NCBI GenBank assembly: GCA_009763385.1
Contig: CM019822.1
Coordinates: forward strand, 26,530,842 to 26,594,841
DNA: 64,000 nt
Direction of reading: 5' to 3'
Origin: Coix lacryma-jobi var. lacryma-jobi
Taxonomy: Eukaryota; Streptophyta; Magnoliopsida; Poales; Poaceae
The first letter of the stretch is position 1, and each line of letters begins with the position of its first letter. This document shows, one piece after another, positions 1 to 8,930 of this stretch. A program made the position numbers and the translations under genes. Below the pieces are notes generated by a model. The model was not told where the DNA came from. It searched no databases and was given only the letters and a program-made list of their open reading frames with translations.

Positions 1-44
1 GACTAAGTGGGATCAAGTGATGGAGAATTTTAATATGATGTTCT

Positions 45-238
45 GGCACACAACATTATGGGACACCTTCATGATCATCCCAAAAAAGATTCAAATGATT
101 CAAAGAAATTGGTACTACACATTCCCAGAAGGATGAACATCTCTCACTTAGTTACAATGGTATGTGTGAGTAATGAACGACTCTTCAAGGATGTGCATCA
201 CCACTTTCTTAGAATGATTTGAAAAAAAAAATTACAAC
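45..238. repeat. Tandem repeat, copy 1 (~318-bp family)
   Basis: The motif 'CACACAACAT..ATGGGACAC' and the following ~190 bases recur at 2511 and 2829, with a 5'-truncated copy at about 2277. The spacing between the two complete starts is 318 bp. This first copy stops at 'ACAAC', where the LTR at 239 begins, so it is the insertion target of that element. No coding function is evident. Confidence 0.8.
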
Positions 239-2059
239 TGAAAGTGCATTCGCCCTCATTGTGGGTTTTGGCTAATTAATGACAATCAAATTAGGGACTA
301 ACGGATTTATAAAAGCATGCATGCAGGTGTTAGTTCCTTAGAAAGATTTGAAACGTTGAAATCTCGTGAACGAAGCACGTTGGATACATTTGGTCATAAT
401 GATGCCTAACTCAAGTGGTGGTTTAAAAGATTAATTTTAAACTTGAGTTATAGGTAAGCCGGACTATCAAGAGGGTCACAAATTGGGTTGGCTAGATGTG
501 GAGAAAAGTGCTCATATCGACTAACTATAGTTTGCTTGAGAGACACCGCACAAACACGAACACATAGAGGGTTTTCTGTGAGGGCGGTAGTACCGACCAT
601 GGGTGGTCGGTAGTACCGACCGTGGCTGCTCTGCGCGCTGCTCTAACATCCTCTCTGTTCGTGCTTAAAATGGCCTGGCGGTAGTACCGCCATAAGGCCG
701 GTACTACCGCCCTCGGTGGTACCGACCCAGGTCGGTAGTAAGCTTGGTTTCGCATACCTCTCTGTTCGTTCTCAAAATGACTTGGCGATAGTACCGCCAT
801 AAGGCCGGTACTACCACCCCCGGTGGTTCCGACCCAAGTCGGTAGTAAACCAAGTTTGCAGGGCTCTCTGGTCTAGCTTGAGTTTGACTTGGCGGTAGTA
901 CCGCCATAAGGCCGGTACTACCGACCCTCGGTGGTACCGACCCTGGTCGGTAGTAACCGAGGGACCAAGCCCCTTTCTGCAGAGCTCTCTGTTCGTGGCC
1001 GTTTTGGCCTGGCGGTAGTACCGCCATAGGGCCGGTACTACCGCCCCTCGGTTGTACCGACCTGAGGCCGGTAGTTGACTTTAAGTCAGATCCAGATCTG
1101 TGCGACCGTTAGTGACTGGTCGGTACTACCGACCATGGGTGGTCGGTACTACCGACCAGCCTCGGGACTGAGGGAGTATAAATAGCTCTCCTCTCCTCGT
1201 TTGACGGTTATCCACTTATTCCACTCACTTATTGCGACATAACTTCAAACAAAAGAGCCTCCAAGCATTGACTCCTCCACTCTCTCTCCCTCTTTGCTCC
1301 TAGATTCACTCACTTGCAAGATTTGAGCTAGGGAAGTGAGATTAGAGAGTGGGAAGCTTCGATCTACGACTTGAGCACTTGGTTTCCATTTAGCCGGCTT
1401 GATTCGTGTCTTTTACTCTTGAGCTCTTTGAGCTCTAGCCGGTTAGGTGTTCTTCGTGGTAGCCCGTATTGATTCATTTGTGAGGGCTCCCCGAAGTGTT
1501 TGTATTACCCCTGTGATTTCTAGTGGAGAAACTCTAGTAGCCTTTGTGGTTGCTTGAGTGAGGCTAGGAGGTGAAATAGACTCCGACCTTTGTGGTCACC
1601 TCAACAACGAGGACGTAGGCACTCCTTAGTGGATTGGCCGAACCTCAGGATAAATCGCCGTGTCCCGTGTGCTTGTTGTTGTCTCTACTCTGCATATTAC
1701 TTGTGTTCTTCGTGTTCTTCCTCTCCCTATCTCTTTCTTAGGTTGAGAAAGCTCGATCCACACCGTGGAAAGCAACCAAGGCTTGGTAAGGCTAGAATCC
1801 TTGTGTATCATACTTAGGGAAGTGGGGTTCATACTTGTATTACATTCATAGCTCACTTTCATTGGATTTGTAGTTCCTTCTTAGGATCCCGGTAGTGCCG
1901 CTTGTTTGTGTCGATAGTACCGGTGCTTCACACCCCGTAGTACCTACCCAAACAAACCGGCAAGACCGGTTGTTGTCTAACTACATTTTCTAGTTTGTGA
2001 AGTTTCAGATTGTCAAAAATCACCTATTCACCCCCCTCTAGGCTGATTAAATCCTTTCA
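239..2059 (+). mobile_element. Sirevirus-type Copia LTR (family A, copy 1)
   Basis: The LTR starts TGAAAGTGCATTCGCC and ends ATCCTTTCA, and is followed after two bases by an initiator Met-tRNA primer site. The same LTR occurs at 11489 (split), 24548 and 27384. Between about 580 and 1160 it carries many GGCGGTA.TACCGCC-type near-palindromes followed by a TATA box at 1177. A CpG-rich palindrome cluster upstream of the promoter is known for Sireviruses. No matching 3' LTR is present for this copy; the element is truncated after a short gag stub. Confidence 0.88.
1177..1184 (+). promoter_or_regulatory. Probable LTR TATA box
   Basis: TATAAATA lies just downstream of the palindrome cluster, in the position expected for the U3/R promoter of the LTR. 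The other family A copies carry TATTTATAG at the equivalent place (for example near 22770), so this copy has the better match to the plant consensus. Confidence 0.55.
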
Positions 2060-2061
2060 AT

Positions 2062-2073
2062 TGGTATCAGAGC
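2062..2073 (+). other. Primer-binding site (initiator Met-tRNA)
   Basis: TGGTATCAGAGC lies two bases after the LTR end. This is the standard plant Copia primer site complementary to the 3' end of initiator Met-tRNA. It fixes the element on the plus strand and the LTR 3' boundary at 2059. Confidence 0.9.
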
Positions 2074-2113
2074 CTAACCATTGTGTTAGCGCTTCACCGC
2101 GTAAGGGATAATC

Positions 2114-2276
2114 ATGTCTACCCTAAGTCAAGAACAAATTGATGACATTGTCAAGAGGGTTTCCACTCAGCTGCTACAAGATCAAGCAAAGAAACATGAA
2201 GATCAAATGCAAAAGATGAGAGATCAGATGGAGAGCATGAGGCAAGCTTTGGCCAACAAAGGCGAAGCATCCGGAA
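2114..2276 (+). pseudogene. Truncated gag start of Sirevirus A, copy 1
   Basis: The reading frame begins MSTLSQEQIDDIVKR and continues as a charged, coiled-coil-like stretch of about 54 residues (KKHEDQMQKMRDQ). Homologous starts occur at 23709 and 26546. After the codons for EASG the element breaks off and the sequence becomes the flanking 318-bp tandem repeat (ATGAACATCTCTC), so gag, pol and the 3' LTR are missing. Copy 1 reads through the position where the other two copies have an in-frame TAA. Only the N-terminus of a capsid-type protein is left and no function is expected. Confidence 0.85.
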
Positions 2277-2926
2277 GGATGAACATCTCTCAGTTACAAT
2301 GGTATGTGTGAGTGATGGATGACTCTGTGAGGATGTGCATCACCACTTTCTCAGAATGATTTGAAATTTTTTTACAACATTATACATAAAAATGGAGTGC
2401 CATGCAAGTTTTCAGATTTTGCTAGTTACTTTAGGGGTTTTTTCTATTTATTCTTGAGTAAATAAAAAAATTACTTTATTAGAAAAACTAGTTCTAAAAA
2501 TTGCACAGATGCACACAACATCATGGGACACCTCCATGATTATCCCAAAAAAGATTCAAATGATTCGGAGAAATTTTTACTACACATTCCTCAGAAGGAT
2601 GAACATCTCTCTCTTAGTTATAATGGTGTGTGTGAGTGATGGATAACTCTGTGAGGATGTACATCACCACTTTCTCAGAATGATTTGAATTTTTTTTATA
2701 ACATTATACACCAAAATAGAGTGTCCATGCAAGTTTTCAGATTTTTCTAGTTACATTAGGGGTTTTTTTCCATTTATTCTCGAGTAAATAAAAAAATTAC
2801 TTTAATAGGAAAACTAGTTCTAAAAATTGCACACAACATCATGGGACACATTCATGATCATCCCAAAAAAGATTCAAATGATTCAGAGAAATTGGTACTA
2901 CTCATTCCCCAGAACGATGAACATCC
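2277..2926. repeat. Tandem repeat, copies 2-4 (~318-bp family)
   Basis: Copy 2 is 5'-truncated (from about 2277), copy 3 starts at 2511, and copy 4 starts at 2829 and ends at about 2926 where unrelated coding-like DNA begins. Copies 2 and 3 contain the ACAACATTATAC stretch into which Sirevirus A inserted in copy 1. Internal AT-rich tracts vary slightly. Confidence 0.8.
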
Positions 2927-3182
2927 TGGCGTCACGGTCGTGTTCGCGAAACGATGCACGCCGCTCGGCACTCAGTGGCTTAAACGGGCAGCAGACGTCA
3001 GGCACAAGGCGGCGGCTTACGTTCTCGGCATGCTTCACTACAGTTGCAAGGAGAAGGAAGAAGTCGAGCGCTACATTAGGCAGGTCGAGGGTGAGGACGT
3101 CGTCGTCGTCGGATGGAAGCAGGCCAGTTGCATGACCAACCGGGAGTGTGGTGTTCGCTCAATGGTTGTGTTTAGTAGCTAG
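2927..3182 (+). pseudogene. Gene fragment, possibly SEL1-like/F-box family
   Basis: An abrupt GC-rich segment begins inside tandem-repeat copy 4 and stays open to a stop at 3180-3182. Its product includes WLKRAADVRHKAAAYVLGML and KEEVERYIRQVEGED. The 'AA..GH.AA.Y.LGML' pattern resembles a SEL1-type helical repeat as found in some grass F-box proteins; this family call is from memory and tentative. There is no promoter and no natural start (the nearest ATG, at 2841, is in the repeat), so this is probably an exon fragment captured by a transposon. It could instead be an unrelated low-copy exon. Confidence 0.4.
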
Positions 3183-3599
3183 TTTTCAAGAGGAACCAAT
3201 ACTCACGTCCGGGGCTTGGTGTCATATCTGCTCACTAGGTACAAATGACAAATCTTAGTCTATGGCCCAGGACTTGTGATCCATTCAGTTAAGAGACCCA
3301 CCATTTAATTATCATGTTGATACCTTACAAATAGAGTAACTTTCTTTTTTCGTAAGAATGGTCGAGTAGCCCAGTGGTAAGGTTGTTACTTGCCTAACGC
3401 CAAGTTGCAAGATCAAAACTCTACCAGCGCAATTTTTTTGCCAAAAAAACTCCAGCCTACTGTACACCTGTGGTCTAATATGAAAAAAGGTCGACCGGGC
3501 CATTTGGCCCACGCATCCAACGCCGTCAAGTGGTACATGTGGGGGCAAACTAGACACGTAACTATGACGTTAGAAAAAATGATTTGTGACCAATTCGTT
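3183..3599. other. Non-coding stretch; possible degenerate tRNA-derived SINE near 3358-3425
   Basis: No gene seen. GAGTAGCCCAGTGG (from about 3364) resembles a Pol III A box, and the GATCAAAACTC stretch about 45 bases later weakly resembles a B box, as in plant tRNA-derived SINEs. It does not fold as a tRNA and no terminal poly-A or target duplication was identified. Confidence 0.3.
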
Positions 3600-3891
3600 T
3601 TATCACTACGTGGGCCACACGAGGCAAATTATCTATGCCCATATCGAAATATAATCTATGACGAATATTTTCATCATTACATTATAGCACACTCACAACA
3701 TGATCTATGATGATTTTCATTTGGTAATGGATGACGTTCCTCTCATTTTCGTCACTGAAAGTCAAGCCAAAACTTTGTCACTTGTACCTTGTGACGAAAA
3801 GGAAAATTTCTTCATCGAAAGATATCATTCGGTGACGAAACTTACCAGCGTCACTAGCAAATCATCACTGATGATCATATTTCTAGTAGTG
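3600..3891 (-). mobile_element. CACTA-type transposon terminus
   Basis: Read on the minus strand the segment starts at 3891 with CACTACTAGAAATATGATC, a textbook CACTA terminal inverted repeat. Behind it lie repeated GTGACGAA/TTCGTCAC-type subterminal motifs (about 3710-3860). The opposite terminus was not found, so the inner limit is approximate. It abuts the broken MULE transposase at 3892, with CTT on the minus strand as a candidate 3-bp target site. Confidence 0.75.
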
Positions 3892-5407
3892 AAGGCCTCT
3901 ACACACTGGGGAAGCACCAAAATGCACGGAAGAATATCTCTCTCCCGTCCTTCCATTCATTTGGTTTGGGCAAATACTCGTAATGCATCCCTGGATTTGC
4001 TGCTTTCATTGCATTAAAGAGAACGGGCAACCGCTCATAGCCCTCCTCCCAATCCCCATATATCATCTTCCATGCAAGTTGTTTTGCCCTCCATGCTTTG
4101 CCATACTTGATCTTGTATCCAAATATCTTCTATGTCATTGTAATAATTGTCCTCACCTTCAAATTGGGTTCTCCCTTAAGTATTGAGAATAATGATTTGG
4201 CAATGAGGGTAGATGTCAACTGTCGGTGCCTCTGATCTAAGCTTGTTTGATGCACAAGTGTGTGGACCAACAATTTTTGTGATCTTGAACTTCCCTGTGT
4301 CCTTTTGCTTCCTAGCACAGACTCTCCAGTTACATTCAGCCTTCTCGCACACCACTGTGTACCGCCGCTCTGCATAGGAATGCCTCACCTTGAAAGGTCA
4401 GTTACATTTCACAGAATACTCCTGTAACCACCTTCTCAATGTAGGCAAGTCCTTAAACAACAGACCCTTCTGTATTTGAATGCCATCGCCTTCCTCGGGA
4501 GCATCTAGCAACTCATGGTCCCTGCCTTCAGCATATGCACTTTGACAATGACTAAGATCGATGTATTCATGAATTGTTGGATCACGATCAGAGCAAAAGC
4601 GTCTGATCAACTCAATGTCTTGCTCACAAAGTGCTCCAAGAGGGCGGTCATCATCCAAATCAACAGCTATTGCCATCCCATAAGGATGCTCTTCATCATC
4701 AATCTGAACATCCACACTGTTAGAGGCCCTACACTACTCCTCCACATTGACTGCAGGGGCCACAGGTGTCAGAGCAACATTATCAAGAATATCTCCTGCA
4801 TGGCAAGGAAACAACATTCAGTGCATTTAGAAAAAGGAATGAAAACATGGGAAAAGCCAGAATATCATGAAGACAAGAATGAAACCATCAACCAACACTT
4901 ACTTGGATGGTTCTGGGTCAAAGGGATCTCCTGAGGGGCGGCACCACCAGGCTCATTCGGCCCAGATTGCGCATCACGCACCACAACATCTTCCACCTCC
5001 ACCTCAACATTGGGCAATGGATCACCAAAAGGGGTTGGGTCATCATGAGGGGGTGAATAATCATGAGGGGTGGGATCATTGGACAACTTCCGCACCACGA
5101 AATCCAAGCATTGGAACTCGTTCTTCATCACGGTTTTCACATACTTATCCGACTCACCCTCAGATGCAATTGGGACCAGCCGCCTAAAAATACGGTATGA
5201 TTTACCGTAGTGAACTAAACCCTCAACTGAGATAGCATCATCATCTGAATTCCAATGAAGCTCAGCATGAGCCCTACCAAACAACTCGCTAAACGATGGA
5301 CGCTCATCGAATAGCAGAGGCACCCTTTTCATTCCAATGAAACTGACATTCCCATAAACATCTTCCTCCACACTCCCTCCATGAAATAGTGTCACTATAT
5401 TGTCCAT
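3892..5407 (-). pseudogene. MULE (Mutator-like) transposase, truncated (MULE-1)
   Basis: The gene reads on the minus strand from an ATG at 5407. Its N-terminal part (MDNIVTLFHGG) is followed by an acidic linker, then the MuDR-type DNA-binding region (FKDLPTLRRWLQEY, then a CNWRVCARKQ and HTCAS cysteine/histidine motif near 4250-4400). The start of the core follows (YGKAWRAKQLAWKMIYGDW near 4070), reaching the FRAFWCFP stretch near 3910. MULE transposases bind terminal inverted repeats and cut DNA with a DDE/RNase H-fold domain; the catalytic D-D-E part, SWIM finger and zinc knuckle are absent because the frame ends where a CACTA terminus starts. There are several frame changes: a stop near 4125, a shift between the N-terminal exons, and an apparent lost C in the C-run near 3910. 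It differs in sequence from the MULE at 36.7-49.7 kb. Confidence 0.85.
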
Positions 5408-5548
5408 CTAGGTGCAATGCAAAACGAGAATATGGTTACAGGTGGAATTTTTTTAGCAGTTTCAATTATGGCTCTATCACTTTCGGTACAAACATAATCT
5501 GGAAAACACAACATACTCATAGGATAAATATTATGGGGTTAACTAATA

Positions 5549-5854
5549 TTATCGCATGTATTGATTATTATTACAAATATATAATATAATATATATATAT
5601 ATATATATAATAAATAAATAAGTAGCATAATAGATGAACAACGTACTACCTTCTGGCGCGATGCGAGCTGACGATGATTTTTTGGGTTTGTTATGCATCA
5701 AACCTTCTATCAATTTATCATGCAACAAGTCTTTTTGTTTTGATGGAACCACATCAGGAGAATCCCACTGAGCCACCTTGTGAACATCAACCTTTGACAT
5801 ATTGTTAGTGTCATCCTTGGCGGTAACATTTGCGGAAGATTGTAGTTCTAACAA
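5549..5854 (-). other. Exon-like open frame upstream of MULE-1
   Basis: An open minus-strand frame (MLELQSSANV, then KVDVHKVAQWDSPDV) runs to a potential splice donor (GCGCCAGAAG/GTAGTACG) near 5650. It could be a 5' exon of the MULE-1 transcript, but I recognise no domain and see no TIR upstream. Confidence 0.25.
5579..5625. repeat. (AT)n microsatellite
   Basis: An AT dinucleotide run is followed by imperfect AAATA repeats, between the MULE-1 start and the upstream exon-like frame. It is likely hypervariable. Confidence 0.9.
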
Positions 5855-7946
5855 TAATTTGATATCATAGTTTGTCTCCTCTCCAAATGGCTCAATCCTA
5901 TCATTACTTTATCCGGTGGAGACATGTTCTTCCATGGTTTCCTGCCCATTGTAAATGAAGATACCATATAAAGTCATCAAGTTAGGCCTCAAGAGATTAT
6001 CATTGGTGATAGAATTGATATTTGAGGAGAGTTTTGTTATTATCTATGTTCCTCTAATAAATATTATTTATTGAACATATTTTTTCTTTTTCCTTCATCG
6101 TTATATTTTGTTCTTTCCTCGATGCGGTTCCTCAACTTGCGAGTTGCGATGCCACGGCTGGTCCTCGCCCCCCATGCTCGCTGCTACCCAAATCGCTATA
6201 CGGCGCACGTGCGCCCGTGATGATAGCAGCGCACGCGTGCCGCCAGTGAAGGAGAAGGAGGCGGAGGCGGGTGCGGGGGCGGCGGGCGGAGCGGCCGGCG
6301 GCGATGGCGCCACGGCCGGGCGGTGGACGAGGCGGCGGCGGCGGCCGTCCTAGGGTTAGGACTAGGAAACTTCCCCGGCCCTAGATTCCGGTCGGCCGGC
6401 CTGGCGGCGGCCGCGACACGGCGGTTGTGGAGGTTCGGCCGGCGGTGAGCTCGGGGCGGCGGCGCCGCCGAGCGGGTGGGGCTGGACGGCGGTTCGGCGA
6501 GGTAGGCGGCGGGGGCGAGCTCGACGGCGAGGGTGGTTGGCCCCCTTTTGGTGTGGAAAGACTAAAAAGACTAAAAATTGCATCGTCAGCTCAGACCCCC
6601 AGCCGCACCAAAAGGAACCTCCTACCCCCAGCCGTGTCGTCCCCCTTTCCCCACCACCAAGCCTTCTTCTACTCCCAACCCCGGCTCCTCCCGACGCCCA
6701 GACCGCACCAGCGCAGCGCCCTCTCCTCGTTCGTAGCCGGAGTCCCAGACCCTCACGCTCGCCCGCGCTCCTTCGTCGGCGCCCTGTGGACTCGAGTCGA
6801 GCCTCATGCCCGCGTCTTGTGCCCGCTTGCCAGGACCAACTTCCCCGCCCACCTGCCCCCGCTCACCGCCTCCTTCCCTCCCGCTGCCGGCACCCCCGCG
6901 CCCAAGTGCAGCCCCAGCTCCACCGTCGAGTCCTCCAGCGGGCCTCGCGCCGGGGTGCCCAGGGCAGCGCCGGCGGCGGTGCGTTGCAGGCGTGCCGCTG
7001 CGAAATATATGATGTGGTGGACATACCTGGGGGATGATGTGGTGGACGGGATTGTGAAGAACTCTTGGCGCGGTCAGATTGCGCCTAGTATTGCAGTGAT
7101 GGGCGGGCGTGTCAAACTGCGATCACTGCCTTGCCAAGTGAATGTCGTTGAGGAAGTCCCTGGCAGAGACAGATCCTCCGTGTGTTGCGACGGGTGCCAA
7201 AAAAAATCATAAAGTTACATATTTCATTATACAAAGCTAATGTAAAATAGTATCATATATATCAAGAAAAAATTATGAAATAAATAGTTATATTTAAGCA
7301 TAAAGTGGTCTAAAAACGCGTGATAAGAATTTCAAAATAGAAAATGACAGTTATGAAATAACGATCTTCTAAAAATGCTAAAAAATTGTTCATTCTTACT
7401 ATAGTAAATGATAAATTATAAAAACAAAGCCATTGTAAATTCCTTCATGGTAGCAAAAATACCAAAACGATGATATATATTTTTATGAAAGAAAACGACA
7501 TGTTCACAAACAATATACCCTCTCTTTCTCCTTTTCTTGCCTCACACTGACTCAGCCTCCCCTCCGATGAGGCGATGACAGACCCTCCACTGTCATCAAT
7601 CTCATCCCCTCCACCTTTCTTGCCAACGACCCCTCGTTCACCAGTCGGCCGCACCCCCTCCACCACCAAGGAGATCTAAGAAGTGTAGGAGAAGGTGAGC
7701 CACAAGCCTCTTCTGTTCTTTGCTCTGATCAACAGCAATAATTTGCATCTTGGCTATTCATGAATTTTTAGTCCGCATGATCAAATAATACTGATAGGTG
7801 TATATATGTTTTAAATTCCTTTACATCCTCAGATCATTGGTCGAATATGAATAGACAGGTTAGAGTATCTTTAATAGTTTATTGGTCATCACCCATGCTA
7901 CTTTTTTGGAATATAAAAGAAAATGCTTCTACATATCACCAATATT
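5855..7946. other. No supported gene; GC-rich patch at 6.1-7.2 kb
   Basis: AT-rich DNA gives way to a very GC-rich stretch (about 6110-6540 and 6590-7200) with open frames on several strands, which is expected from base composition. The longest (6427-7212, plus) is proline/arginine-rich with no recognisable domain. AT-rich DNA follows from 7200. A minus-strand frame at 7445-7669 is likewise unrecognised. It could be the 5' end of a low-copy gene or captured exons. Confidence 0.3.
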
Positions 7947-8135
7947 CCGCGTTTAGTTTCTCTGTAAGCCCCAAAAAATTTCTAGATTCCTCGTCACATC
8001 GAATCATTAGACACATGCATGGAGCATTAAGAGATGAATCTTTTGAGTCTAGTTAGTTCATATTTAGACAATTTATCAAATAACATGAAAGTGCTACAGT
8101 ATTACTATACAAAATTTTTGCTCAACTAAACGCGG
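7947..8135. mobile_element. MITE with CCGCGTTTAGTT termini
   Basis: A 189-bp segment is bounded by perfect 12-bp inverted termini: CCGCGTTTAGTT on the left and its complement ending at 8135. The interior has the AGATGAATCTTTTGAG and AGTGCTACAGTA motifs common to a grass MITE group with 'GTTTAGTTC' ends. No clear target duplication. Confidence 0.7.
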
Positions 8136-8930
8136 CCTACCAATACTTAAGACCCACATGTGTCAGATTAGAATTTTTTTTCTTCTTTCCTTTCCTTTCC
8201 TTTCCTCTCTCTCTCTATCATTCCAGCGGTTGTTCGCTCTTCAAGCCCGAGCACGGTCCGCTGCTCCCCATTCCCTCAACCACCAGCACTCCCTGCTGCT
8301 CCCCACTTCCTCGAGCAAGAGCACGGCCCATGCACCTTCGGCCACCGCGGCCTTCCCTCTTCCTTGCTCGTGCACCTTCACTCCTGGCCGCGCTCTCCTT
8401 GATTTCCCGGGTGATTCCTCTTCCCCTTCAGATCCAAATTCGGCCCCCTCCTCGATTCTTTCAGCTGGATGGCCGCCGCCCTCCTCTGCACCTCCACTGG
8501 CGAGCTGGTGTACCCCCACTGTGACGGCGGCAACCACAGGCGCTCAGGCGACGGGAAGCGAGCGGCGACCATGCTCGCGCGGCGAGCTCCGAGGTACGCG
8601 CATGTGGTGGTGGGCACGGGAAAAATCCACACAGCGGTAGTTGCTTTCCCGTCTGTAGGCTGTAGGCGGTGCGGCCAGCAGCTATGTCTCCGGTAGTGAG
8701 GCACATGCGAGCGGCTTCAAGCTAGACCCATGCGAGACGAGCAGCGGCTCGGGCAGCGCAGCGCATCCAAGGCGAGCGGCTGCGGCGGCGGCGGCGGCAC
8801 GGAGAATCCGAGGCGAGTGGCTGCTCCAGCGGCGCCATGACAAATGTGAGCTAAGGTTGTGGCTTCGGCGGCCCGAGCTGCGATACCAGTAGCACTTGTT
8901 CCACGAGATGAGCAGCACCTCTACCAAGTA
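8136..8930. other. GC-rich patch without supported gene
   Basis: A pyrimidine-rich tract (CCTTT and CT repeats, about 8185-8218) precedes a GC-rich stretch with overlapping low-complexity frames on both strands (for example 8158-8640 plus, Ser/Pro-rich). Frames on opposite strands overlap completely and no domain is recognised. It could be a 5' UTR and first exon, but the start, splice sites and downstream exons are not evident. Confidence 0.3.

Noticed and set aside
580..1160. CRISPR-like array from regularly repeated palindromes
   Set aside because: Spacing is irregular, repeats are LTR palindromes in a plant retrotransposon, and the segment recurs in each LTR copy.
3358..3425. tRNA gene
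   Set aside because: Only loose A- and B-box similarity; no cloverleaf or anticodon arm can be drawn. At best a SINE remnant.
6427..7212. 261-codon GC-rich frame
   Set aside because: Low complexity, overlapping frames on both strands, no domain and no splice or start context that I could support.
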